Of a stretch of 23,090 bases of DNA, positions 8,253-15,917 are shown piece after piece (positions within the stretch are counted from its first letter, which is position 1; every line of letters begins with the position of its first letter). The translations under genes and the position numbers were made by a program. Source of the DNA: Flavobacteriales bacterium UBA1531 (lineage in GTDB: Bacteria; Bacteroidota; Bacteroidia; Flavobacteriales_D; Sanyastnellaceae); contig DCPZ01000014.1 of assembly GCA_002323795.1 (NCBI GenBank), positions 1 through 23,090 on the forward strand, read 5' to 3'. The notes under the pieces are model-generated. The model searched no databases, was not told the DNA's origin, and saw only the letters and a list, made by a program, of their open reading frames with translations.

Positions 8253-9662
8253 GTGAGAAGATTTGCACGACTCTTGCTGCGCAATTTCTTAGCGCCCTTC
8301 GCAGTGACCATGCCAGTGGCGCTGTTCATATTGGACATGCAATTCCTGTGGGTTTATGCCGATGATCTCATCGGAAAGGGCCTCTCCCCTATGGTAATTG
8401 GTGAATTGATGATGTACGCATCGGCGAGATTGGTCAATCTGGCATTGCCTCTGGCCATTTTAATTGCCTCGATTATGGCCATGGGGTCGCTCGCCGAAAA
8501 GAACGAGCTAACCGCTTTGAAATCGGCCGGTTTATCTCTTCCACGAATCATGCGGCCATTGACGGTGGCTATGGTGATCATTTCCTGTGGAGCATTTTGG
8601 TTTTCGAATGCAGCTTGGCCTGTTGCCAATTTAAAATTCAGGGCATTGCTCTTTTCGGTGACGAAGCAGAAACCCGCGTTAAATTTAACCGAAGGAGTCT
8701 TTTACAATGGAATTGAAGGGTTTGCCATTCGCGTGGATGAAAAAGCGGAAGACGGTACGCTTTACGACGTGCTAATCCACGATCACCGCGAGGGAGAAAC
8801 TGGCGTTTCAAGAGTCATTCGCTCCGATAATGGCACCATGATTCAACACGCTGACCGACTCCTTTTAACGTTGAACAATGGAGCCAGTTATGAAGAAGAT
8901 TTAGAACAATCGAAACGAAGAAAAGAACGACTGCACCCGCACATTGGCTCGAAATTCAAACAGCAAATCTTTGAAATTGACATGACCTCGCTGGATTTCA
9001 GCAAAGTAGATGAAGGATTATTCAAACGAGCGCATGAAATGATGACGGTGAAGCAACTCGCTCAAGCTATGGATTCATTGGAAATCTTGAAACGCAATAA
9101 GCTTTTGGATATCGAGCAATATGGTGCGCGACAAACAACCTTGCTCCGCGACACTATCGTATTGAAAGCTGCACACGTTGCTCCTGCGAGCGGTTCAATT
9201 TTACAAGCACTCAGCCAGACAGAACAGCGCATGGCATTCGATGGCGCTCGGAGTATGGCTCGAAATGCTCGCCAAGGAATCGCAAATGCGATGGAAGAAA
9301 TCCAAGCCAAAAAAACTGCTCAAAATCGACATTCCATCGAATGGCACCGCAAATTCTTTCTTTCGCTAAGCTGCATACTATTATTTTTTGTAGGCGCACC
9401 CCTCGGCGCCATCATAAAGAAAGGCGGGCTTGGCATGCCTACCGTGCTTGCCATCATGATATTCTTGGGTTATTACATTTTATCAATTGTCGGCGAACAG
9501 ATGATTCGAGCTGGAAGCATTGAGCCCTGGCTCGGGATGTGGATGAGTACTTTTGTGCTTTGCCCATTGGCTTTTTGGCTAACATCCAAAGCCTCTCGTG
9601 ATTCCGGTAAAATTCCGTTTTCCTTTCGAAAAGGCCGACCATCGCAAACCATTAGCCATTAA
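8253..9662 (+). CDS. LptF/LptG-type permease (YjgP/YjgQ family)
   Basis: LptF/LptG subunits form the inner-membrane part of the LptB2FG transporter that extracts lipopolysaccharide towards the outer membrane. The 469-residue protein shows the family layout: three N-terminal membrane helices (about 12-35, 50-77, 97-120), a long periplasmic region (about 125-365) that includes a helical stretch, and three C-terminal helices (about 365-450). N-terminal features such as LLRNFLAPF, YADDLIGKGLS and AEKNELTALKSAGLSL match Bacteroidota homologues. The GTG at 8253 is the only reasonable start: an in-frame TGA (8247-8249) lies just upstream and the first helix begins immediately. It opens the envelope gene run; its stop TAA is part of a TAnnTTTG box for the next gene. 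F versus G subunit cannot be decided here. Confidence 0.93.
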   Translation: MRRFARLLLRNFLAPFAVTMPVALFILDMQFLWVYADDLIGKGLSPMVIGELMMYASARLVNLALPLAILIASIMAMGSLAEKNELTALKSAGLSLPRIMRPLTVAMVIISCGAFWFSNAAWPVANLKFRALLFSVTKQKPALNLTEGVFYNGIEGFAIRVDEKAEDGTLYDVLIHDHREGETGVSRVIRSDNGTMIQHADRLLLTLNNGASYEEDLEQSKRRKERLHPHIGSKFKQQIFEIDMTSLDFSKVDEGLFKRAHEMMTVKQLAQAMDSLEILKRNKLLDIEQYGARQTTLLRDTIVLKAAHVAPASGSILQALSQTEQRMAFDGARSMARNARQGIANAMEEIQAKKTAQNRHSIEWHRKFFLSLSCILLFFVGAPLGAIIKKGGLGMPTVLAIMIFLGYYILSIVGEQMIRAGSIEPWLGMWMSTFVLCPLAFWLTSKASRDSGKIPFSFRKGRPSQTISH

Positions 9663-9670
9663 ATTTGTTG
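9660..9670 (+). promoter_or_regulatory. TAnnTTTG -7-like box overlapping lptF stop codon
   Basis: TAAATTTG at 9660-9667 is an exact TAnnTTTG match whose first three bases are the TAA stop of lptF. Three bases later comes an ATG (9671). No consensus -33 element is evident, so it may be a weak internal promoter or a coincidence. Confidence 0.4.
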
Positions 9671-10888
9671 ATGCAATTGACGTCAATGCGAATCCTCCAA
9701 ATCTGCCACAAACCTCCAAGGCCAAGTAAAGATGGCGGATGCAGAGCCATAGACGCCATGACGCGAGGACTATTGGCCTCTGGAAATCACCAAATAAAGG
9801 TGATGACCGTTGCCACTGACAAGCATCCATTTGAGCCGGATAAAATCGCGACAGATTACCTTGAAGCCACTCAAATTGAGGCAATTCATTTGGACACGTC
9901 TTTGCGACGACTAGACGCCCTGTCTGATTTGGTAACGGGAGATAGTTACAACATCTCCCGCTTCTATTCCATCGACTTTGACCGCATTCTGATCGAAGTT
10001 CTTCGGAAAAGCGTTTTTGATCTTGTCATTTTTGAAAGTTTATTCACTGCTCCTTACTTACGTACCGTTCGAAAATATTGCGATGGCATCGCGCTTCTTC
10101 GTGCCCACAACATTGAACACCGCATCTGGCAGCACCTTGCAAAAGAGACGAAGCCACTGACCAAACGGATTTACTTAAACTGGCTCGCCGACAAGCTTCA
10201 AGAATATGAAATCAATGCAATGCACGACTTTGATTGCATCGCAGCCATTTCCGAAGATGATAAGAAAAACTTCGAAGCACTGGGCTGTTCGGTTCCGATT
10301 CAAGTCGTGCCATTTGGTCTTGATATCCTAGAACTTCCGCCAGCAAGCCAAGGTCCGGTAAGCCATGTATTTCACTTGGGCGCCATGGACTGGCGTCCGA
10401 ATATCCAGGGACTTAAGTGGTTCACAAGTCAAATCTGGCCACTCGTAATCCAAAGCATCCCCAATGCCAGACTTTGTCTTGCAGGAAGGAATTTTCAAAA
10501 AGATGCTTCGTGGCTGGATGTTCCGAATGTTAAAGTCAAGGGCGAAGTCGAAAACGCATGGGATATGATGACGAGTGACGGAATCATGATCATCCCTCTG
10601 TTGAGTGGAAGTGGCATGCGGATTAAGGCAATCGAAGCCATGGCAGGAGGCAGACCGATTGTTTCCACTTCGATCGGCATGGAAGGCATTCAAGGAATCA
10701 ATCGAGAGCATTTTCACATCGCTGACAGTCCTGAAACCTTTGCATCCTGTATTGTTGAACTTCTAACCAACCCAAGAGAGGCGGAGGCCTTGGGCAAGCG
10801 AAGCCGACAACTCGTCATCGATCAATTTGAAAACCAATCACTGGTGACGAAAATGATACATGAACTTCAAGAATCGCAAAAGTTTTGA
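9671..10888 (+). CDS. GT4-type glycosyltransferase
   Basis: The 405-residue protein has a GT-B fold of the GT4 family, which transfers sugars from nucleotide-sugar donors, usually with retention. The N-terminal acceptor domain starts MRILQICHKPPRPSKDGG and includes LLRAHNIEHRIW. The C-terminal donor domain shows FHLGAMDWRPNIQGLKWF, LCLAGR and the EX7E-like region PLLSGSGMRIKAIEAMAGG, with TSIGMEGI after it. Start options are TTG 9665 or 9668, ATG 9671 and ATG 9686; I favour 9671, three bases after a TAnnTTTG box, though 9686 begins closest to the family motif. It lies directly after lptF and overlaps the next glycosyltransferase by 4 nt. A cytoplasmic role in building an envelope glycan is likely; donor and acceptor are unknown. 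Confidence 0.9.
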   Translation: MQLTSMRILQICHKPPRPSKDGGCRAIDAMTRGLLASGNHQIKVMTVATDKHPFEPDKIATDYLEATQIEAIHLDTSLRRLDALSDLVTGDSYNISRFYSIDFDRILIEVLRKSVFDLVIFESLFTAPYLRTVRKYCDGIALLRAHNIEHRIWQHLAKETKPLTKRIYLNWLADKLQEYEINAMHDFDCIAAISEDDKKNFEALGCSVPIQVVPFGLDILELPPASQGPVSHVFHLGAMDWRPNIQGLKWFTSQIWPLVIQSIPNARLCLAGRNFQKDASWLDVPNVKVKGEVENAWDMMTSDGIMIIPLLSGSGMRIKAIEAMAGGRPIVSTSIGMEGIQGINREHFHIADSPETFASCIVELLTNPREAEALGKRSRQLVIDQFENQSLVTKMIHELQESQKF

Positions 10889-12135
10889 AAATTCTCTTCA
10901 TCACTTCGCGTCTTCCTTGGCCGCTTGATAAAGGAGACCGCTTGCGGGCCTTTCATCAAATGCGTATGCTTCACCAAGAGCATGAAGTTCATTTGTTTAG
11001 CCTCACAGAGAAACAGCCATCTGATTCATCGCTGAAGGCCATATCTCAGGTGACCAAATCGTTTCGTTGGTACAAAATGAACTCCATCAAACGCATTGCA
11101 CGTTTGACGCTAGCGGCACTTAGCACGCGTCCATTTCAAACGCATTGGTTTTACCAACGCCAAGCGGATCAGCAACTTCACGAATGGATCAAAGAGCTCA
11201 AACCTGATGTGATGTATTGTCAGCTCATCCGAATGGCAGAATATGTGCGGAATGATCACCACACCCCTCGGGTATTGGATTACATGGATGCCCTCAGCGC
11301 CGGTATGAATCGTAGATCCAATTTATGCCCTTTTTGGTACCGGTGGATTTATCGACTTGAAGCGCAGCGTCTTGCACATTACGAGTCAGTTATTTTTGAC
11401 TACTTCGATGGTCAGACAATTATCAGCAAAGCGGACCGTAACCTAATTGCCCACCCCGGGAGAAAATCCATTGCTGTTATTCCAAATGGTGTCGATTCAG
11501 AGTTTTTCAAGTCGACTGGCACCGACATTAAAGCCCAACCTTCCAATTCACCGGATGAAATCAGCCCAACTCAATTTGTCATTCTCTTCACAGGTAATAT
11601 GAGCTACCCTCCTAATGTAGACGCAGCAAAAAGGATTGTAAACGAAATATTACCGCGAGTGGAAATGCCTGGTGTGCGCGTTGTGATTGCAGGTACACAG
11701 CCGACAGCAGAAGTTCAGAAATTAGCAAATGAGGCTGTAACAGTCACGGGATGGATTCCTGATTTGAGAAAAGCCTATGAAGAAGCCGATGTCTTTGTCG
11801 CACCTCTGCGCATTGGAACAGGACAACAAAATAAAATTCTTGAAGCCATGTCCATGAGTCTGCCTTGCATTACAACAATGCATGTCATGAATGGTCTTCC
11901 AAAAATTGGCAACCTTTTACCGCCTCTGCAATTGGCTGATGATGTTATCGAAACCGCAAAAGCCATCGACATACTGCTCGATCAGAAGGAAAGACGTCTG
12001 AAATTGGGAAGAGAATCACGCCTGTGGATTGAAAATCATTGTTCTTGGGAAGTTCAATCCGCTGCACTTAAAATGTCATTCGTAAATTCAACCATCTACA
12101 AACCCGAAGAAGCCACATGGAAAATCAAGAAATGA
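10885..12135 (+). CDS. GT4-type glycosyltransferase
   Basis: The 416-residue GT-B glycosyltransferase is paralogous in type to its upstream neighbour. It begins MKILFITSRLPWPLDKGDR and continues with RVLDYMDALS, VIPNGVDSEFF, LFTGNMSYPPNVDAA, VTGWIPDL and the donor-site region FVAPLRIGTGQQNKILEAMS. It resembles the sugar transferases found with exopolysaccharide systems. The start is TTG at 10885, which shares TTGA with the TGA of the preceding gene. No other start fits, because homology begins at once, so translation is probably coupled. The end overlaps the oxygenase gene. Sugar specificity cannot be read from sequence. The two transferases probably act on successive steps of one glycan (inference). 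Confidence 0.9.
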   Translation: MKILFITSRLPWPLDKGDRLRAFHQMRMLHQEHEVHLFSLTEKQPSDSSLKAISQVTKSFRWYKMNSIKRIARLTLAALSTRPFQTHWFYQRQADQQLHEWIKELKPDVMYCQLIRMAEYVRNDHHTPRVLDYMDALSAGMNRRSNLCPFWYRWIYRLEAQRLAHYESVIFDYFDGQTIISKADRNLIAHPGRKSIAVIPNGVDSEFFKSTGTDIKAQPSNSPDEISPTQFVILFTGNMSYPPNVDAAKRIVNEILPRVEMPGVRVVIAGTQPTAEVQKLANEAVTVTGWIPDLRKAYEEADVFVAPLRIGTGQQNKILEAMSMSLPCITTMHVMNGLPKIGNLLPPLQLADDVIETAKAIDILLDQKERRLKLGRESRLWIENHCSWEVQSAALKMSFVNSTIYKPEEATWKIKK

Positions 12136-13091
12136 GCTTCGTCGCAGGGATTCCAACCCTCGACATCAAAGCCTTTACGGAAGGGACTAATGAGCAGCGC
12201 AATCAATTTGTTCGAAATTTAGGACACGCTTATGAAACCATTGGATTTGTCGCCATTCAAGGTCATAGCATACCAGATGATTTGATTCAAAACTTGTATG
12301 CCCAATCACAAGCTTTTTTCAGCCTAAAACCTGAAGAAAAAACAGTTTACGCCCGTCCTGAGACAAACAACCAACGTGGGTTTGTAAGCATGGGAATCGA
12401 ACATGCAAAAGACAGTGACTCGGCGGACTTGAAGGAATTCTGGCAAGTTGGACAGCCAAATCCTCCTGCACATGCAGACATGAATCACTTTCCTCCGAAT
12501 TCCGAAGTCATCGAGACACCTGCATTGAAAAAGACGTCTGAAGATGCCTTCAAGGCTCTTGAAAATCTTGGACAACTCATACTGCGTGCCATCGCGTTGC
12601 ATCTCGAGGTGGATGAATTTTATTTCGAAAAATGGGTGGCTGGGGGCAATTCAATTTTAAGAGCAATACACTATCCACCTATCACGAGAGAGCCAGATTC
12701 AGCGGTTCGTGCAGGCCAACACGAAGATATCAATCTCATTACGCTTCTCGTAGGTGCTTCCGCTGCTGGCCTCGAAGTTTTAAGGCATGATAAAACATGG
12801 ATTCCCGTCACCGCGCTGCCGGAGCACATTGTCGTAAATGTGGGCGATATGCTCCAACGTTTGACCAATCATCGATTGAAGTCGACCACACATCGTGTGG
12901 TCAATCCGCCAAAAAGTGAGTGGGGAAAACCACGCTTTTCGATGCCATTCTTTTGCCACCCTCAACCGGAGATGCGATTGGATGCCATGGAACATCTAAT
13001 CCCAAAAGGGGAAGCAGCTAAGGAAAATCCTATCAATGCTGGCGAATACCTCGTTCAACGTCTGCAGGAAATTGGTTTGGCTTCGAAGTAA
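12132..13091 (+). CDS. Isopenicillin N synthase-like Fe(II) oxygenase
   Basis: This non-heme iron oxygenase of the IPNS/2-oxoglutarate dioxygenase superfamily has 319 residues. The N-terminal region (IPTLDIKAF, then ETIGFVAIQGHSIP) is typical of the DIOX_N domain. The iron triad is visible as HED (His197, Asp199) and His254 in TTHRVVNP. RFS (Arg268, Ser270) gives the RxS cosubstrate-carboxylate motif. Of two starts, ATG 12132 makes a classical ATGA overlap with the preceding stop, whereas ATG 12117 adds five residues; I chose 12132. Nearby glycosyltransferases suggest it hydroxylates or desaturates an envelope metabolite, but the family also handles amino acids and peptides. No beta-lactam pathway genes are present, so antibiotic synthesis is not supported. 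Confidence 0.9.
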   Translation: MSFVAGIPTLDIKAFTEGTNEQRNQFVRNLGHAYETIGFVAIQGHSIPDDLIQNLYAQSQAFFSLKPEEKTVYARPETNNQRGFVSMGIEHAKDSDSADLKEFWQVGQPNPPAHADMNHFPPNSEVIETPALKKTSEDAFKALENLGQLILRAIALHLEVDEFYFEKWVAGGNSILRAIHYPPITREPDSAVRAGQHEDINLITLLVGASAAGLEVLRHDKTWIPVTALPEHIVVNVGDMLQRLTNHRLKSTTHRVVNPPKSEWGKPRFSMPFFCHPQPEMRLDAMEHLIPKGEAAKENPINAGEYLVQRLQEIGLASK

Positions 13092-13212
13092 AAACTGACG
13101 CTGCCGAACCATTTAACAAGCATTTCCATTCACGTTTAAATTTCTTTGCAATTGATCAGAGAGAAGAGAAAAAACTTTGGCGTTGTTTTGGTTCATCGCA
13201 AAGTCAACGCAA
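13092..13212 (+). promoter_or_regulatory. Intergenic region before htrA, possible promoter
   Basis: This 121-bp AT-rich gap holds near-matches to the -7 consensus, TTGTTTTG (13183-13190) and AAACTTTG (13172-13179), 22 and 33 nt before the ATG at 13213. No hairpin terminator for the preceding operon is evident. Both boxes deviate by one base, so the call is tentative. Confidence 0.3.
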
Positions 13213-14433
13213 ATGAATCCAATAAAAACGATTGCTATTGGCCTTTTATCAGGCCTATGCGGCTCCGCCCTATTCGCTGTATTTGAACCGCAACCCACCA
13301 GTCAGTCACCTCAGCCTGCTTCCTTGCCTCTAATGTCCGTTTCAAACGTGCATCAGACCGCAAATAAACAATCTGAAATTCGTGCAGAATTCGTGCAGAA
13401 TTCGTTCGAATATGCAGCCGGGAATTCCATTGACGCTGTCGTGCACGTGCGAACCTCAACACAATCGAGGCAAGCCCTGAATCCTTGGCATGAGCTCCTA
13501 GGATATCCGACGAGATCACCAATTCTGGAGGCCTCAGGGTCCGGAGTGATTATCGATCCAAGCGGTTTTATCGTAACAAATCATCATGTCATCGAAGGAG
13601 CCGACAAAATCGAAGTATCACTAAATAATAATCGCACATATGAAGCTCAGGTCATTGGCGCCGATCCTTCAACCGACATCGCTGTACTTCAAATTTTCCC
13701 TGGCACCGCCCTGCCTTGTATTGAATTTGGCAGCTCTGATGACGTTAACATCGGGGAATGGGTACTCGCAGTTGGAAACCCTTTTGATCTAACCTCAACG
13801 GTAACAGCAGGAATCGTATCCGCAAAAGCACGAAACATTAATTTACTCAGAGCGCGGCCTGAGCGTGGGGTATTTCCCATCGAATCGTTCATTCAAACCG
13901 ATGCTGCCGTCAATCCGGGAAATAGCGGCGGAGCGCTCGTCAATACAAAAGGCGAACTGATTGGAATCAATACAGCGATTGCATCTCGAACGGGTAGTTA
14001 TGCCGGATACGCTTTCGCAGTTCCTTCTACCATAGTGCGCAAAGTATCGCAAGATTTAATGTTGTACGGTGAGGTTCAAAGGGCTTATCTGGGCATCCAG
14101 ATTGAGCCTGTGAATCAACAACTCGCAAAAGAGTTGGCACTAGACGAAGTTGCCGGATGCTCAATTACAGCTATTGTTCCGGGGAGTGGAGCGGCAGATT
14201 CAGAAGTTCAAGTCGGAGATATCGTGCTTGCGATCGATGGAATAGAAATATCTGATTTTCCAGAACTGCAGGAATGCATGTCACGATATCGTCCAGGAGA
14301 AACGGTTGTAGTCCGCATTTGGCGTGAATTAAGCGCCTTCAACTTGACGATTCAACTGAAAGATCGAAATGGTCAAATCGCCGAAAAATTAGAACCCACT
14401 TTGCCGCAAACACATCATCTAACACCTTCATAA
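13213..14433 (+). CDS. HtrA/Deg-family serine protease with one PDZ domain
   Basis: The 406-residue envelope protease degrades or refolds damaged proteins. The N-terminal hydrophobic segment (about 3-24, TIAIGLLSGLCGSALFAVF) is either a signal peptide or an uncleaved anchor. The trypsin-like domain (about 85-285) has the triad His125 (TNHHVIEG), Asp155 (STDIAVL) and Ser238 (NPGNSGGAL). A single PDZ domain follows (about 295-385), as in DegS-like members, whereas DegP and most Bacteroidota HtrAs have two. I chose ATG 13213; the frame is open to a TTG at 13177, but those residues precede a natural signal sequence. An 11-bp tandem repeat lies at codons 56-65. It follows the glycosyltransferase/oxygenase operon after 121 bp. 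Confidence 0.93.
   Translation: MNPIKTIAIGLLSGLCGSALFAVFEPQPTSQSPQPASLPLMSVSNVHQTANKQSEIRAEFVQNSFEYAAGNSIDAVVHVRTSTQSRQALNPWHELLGYPTRSPILEASGSGVIIDPSGFIVTNHHVIEGADKIEVSLNNNRTYEAQVIGADPSTDIAVLQIFPGTALPCIEFGSSDDVNIGEWVLAVGNPFDLTSTVTAGIVSAKARNINLLRARPERGVFPIESFIQTDAAVNPGNSGGALVNTKGELIGINTAIASRTGSYAGYAFAVPSTIVRKVSQDLMLYGEVQRAYLGIQIEPVNQQLAKELALDEVAGCSITAIVPGSGAADSEVQVGDIVLAIDGIEISDFPELQECMSRYRPGETVVVRIWRELSAFNLTIQLKDRNGQIAEKLEPTLPQTHHLTPS
13378..13405 (+). repeat. 11-bp tandem repeat inside htrA
   Basis: ATTCGTGCAGA occurs at 13378-13388 and again at 13389-13399, followed by a partial third copy ATTCGT (13400-13405). It lies in the linker between the membrane segment and the protease domain. Because 11 is not a multiple of 3, gain or loss of a copy would shift the frame. 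Confidence 0.85.
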
Positions 14434-14506
14434 TAAACGAAATATCTGATTTTGAAATAAATCAATGGTAAAGTGAACCTACACCAAGGTTATATGTTCC
14501 ATCGTT

Positions 14507-15130
14507 GTGAGTACATTCAACCAGAGGCTAGCAATGTTTCCGCTAAATCTTTTGCCACTTCCAGGAGAAACAATAGCACTGCACATTTTCGAGGAACGGT
14601 ATCAGGTTTTGTTCGACCAATTGGAAGCAATGGAAATCGAAGAGTTTGGCATTCCTTATGTCAATGGTGACCGACACATGAAGCTTGGTGGTTTGATGAG
14701 GCTCGTATTAACTTCCGAACCAGATGAGAATGGATTCAGAGATGCCGCCGTTCAATGTGTAGGTCTTTTTACAGTTGACTCAATGACCTCAAACGCGATG
14801 AATGAAGACTCGTCGCCCTATCCCATTGGAAGCGTCAAGCGATGGACAGGTTGGAAAAACTATACCTTATCGTCTAAAGCTGCCGCTGATTTTAAAAAAG
14901 CGAAAGAATTGTCAGATTTGACAAGCAATGGCCGTGGCGCCGGTTCAAAATCATTTGGTGATCTCATTAAGGCACTGATCGAACATCAAATCAATGCCCA
15001 ACACCGGTTTGACATTTTGAACTCATTGGATGAGTCAACTAGGAACGAACGCATCGAAAACATGGCACGCTTCACATTCCTCATTGCTGAACAAGAAGCC
15101 CAACGAAATAAAGGCTACTTTCCCAACTGA
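14507..15130 (+). CDS. Stand-alone LON substrate-binding domain protein
   Basis: The 207-residue protein consists of the LON N-terminal domain (PF02190 type) alone, without the AAA+ ATPase or the Ser-Lys protease domain of Lon. The start of the domain is characteristic: MFPLNLLPLPGETIALHIFEERY (residues 10-32, given here by position and key residues PLPGE and HIFEERY). The family is widespread; a role in substrate or peptide binding is assumed, not shown. The GTG at 14507 gives a few residues ahead of the domain; ATG 14534 would start exactly at MFPLN and is a good alternative. The upstream 73-bp gap holds TGATTTTG (14447-14454), one base off the -7 consensus. The next gene begins 17 nt after its stop. 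Confidence 0.85.
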   Translation: MSTFNQRLAMFPLNLLPLPGETIALHIFEERYQVLFDQLEAMEIEEFGIPYVNGDRHMKLGGLMRLVLTSEPDENGFRDAAVQCVGLFTVDSMTSNAMNEDSSPYPIGSVKRWTGWKNYTLSSKAAADFKKAKELSDLTSNGRGAGSKSFGDLIKALIEHQINAQHRFDILNSLDESTRNERIENMARFTFLIAEQEAQRNKGYFPN

Positions 15131-15135
15131 CTGCT

Positions 15136-15147
15136 TATTTTTGTGGC
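15136..15147 (+). promoter_or_regulatory. TAnnTTTG -7-like box before lipoprotein gene
   Basis: TATTTTTG (15136-15143) matches TAnnTTTG exactly and is separated by TGGC from the ATG at 15148. This is the same spacing, and nearly the same spacer, as at lptF (AGGC). It occupies the 17-nt gap after the LON gene. A -33 element is not evident. Confidence 0.5.
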
Positions 15148-15906
15148 ATGATGAAAAAGCATCTCCCACTCCTCACCACCGGAATTTTGGTCCTAACCAT
15201 AGGATTTACAGCCTGTAACGGTGAAAATAACCCCAATGAATCGAATGAACCTGTGGCTTCGTCAAACCCAATGACGGAGGAAGGCTTAAGCGTGACCATT
15301 GCACGCAATGAATTGCATGCATTTGTTGGTCAAGACACGCTCGAACAAATCGCTCAAAACATGTTCGATTATTTCAAGAGTACCAACGATGCTGATTGGG
15401 ACCAGCTAATGCACCACTTTCCGCTACATAAAAACTCGGATACCGCATTTGTTAACAGCAGTAAAAGAGCGCTCGATTATTGGACAGAACGGGGTGTTCA
15501 AAACCGCACTGAGATGGCTGAAATCGTATATGCAAGTCCAGCGTTTCAAGATGGTGATCAAGAGGTTGTGCTCATCAATATGAATTTGCGCCACTACGTC
15601 GAATTCCTCCCACATTATGATGGCCCAAGTCCTTCTGGTATGAAAGGAATGGTAGAGTCAAACTATGGCAAAGGAAATGCCACATACAAGGAAAATGAAA
15701 TCCTTGAGGGAGATTCCTCGGCTTTTCGATATTGGGAAATCACTGGATTGAATCGAATCTGGGCATTGTCTCACGTGGACTCCAACCACTGGTGCTTCTT
15801 GCCTCCCAATTTCAACGAATCAGGATCAGCTTTCATGATGAGCAGCGATGCTATGGTGGGTGGCTTGCGCCACAGAAGGGAAAACGATCCAACCGCACAG
15901 AAATAA
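15148..15906 (+). CDS. Predicted lipoprotein of unknown function
   Basis: The 252-residue protein starts with a lipoprotein signal (MMKKHLPLL, hydrophobic to residue 20, lipobox FTAC with Cys23), followed by an Asn/Glu/Ser-rich linker to about residue 45. The mature domain is unrecognised. It has a helical-looking stretch (TLEQIAQNMFDYFKS) and aromatic beta-like segments such as FRYWEITGLNRIWAL. Two ATGs (15148, 15151) are possible. It sits 17 nt after the LON gene and 11 nt before the amidinotransferase-family gene, so it may share a transcript with the arginine genes. The frame also overlaps a 5' extension of the next gene's frame, which I judge not translated. No function is assigned. Confidence 0.8.
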   Translation: MMKKHLPLLTTGILVLTIGFTACNGENNPNESNEPVASSNPMTEEGLSVTIARNELHAFVGQDTLEQIAQNMFDYFKSTNDADWDQLMHHFPLHKNSDTAFVNSSKRALDYWTERGVQNRTEMAEIVYASPAFQDGDQEVVLINMNLRHYVEFLPHYDGPSPSGMKGMVESNYGKGNATYKENEILEGDSSAFRYWEITGLNRIWALSHVDSNHWCFLPPNFNESGSAFMMSSDAMVGGLRHRRENDPTAQK

Positions 15907-15917
15907 TCATTAACGCG

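Noticed and set aside
10328..10717. Open frame of 129 codons on the - strand inside the first glycosyltransferase
   Set aside because: It covers the conserved donor-binding region of the + strand gene and shows no protein-like pattern.
12132..13091. Possible beta-lactam biosynthesis because of the IPNS-like protein
   Set aside because: No ACV synthetase, expandase or related gene is nearby, and IPNS-like oxygenases are a broad family with many substrates.
15732..15917. 5' extension of the amidinotransferase-family frame
   Set aside because: It lies inside the lipoprotein coding sequence in another frame; the family N-terminus begins at ATG 15918.
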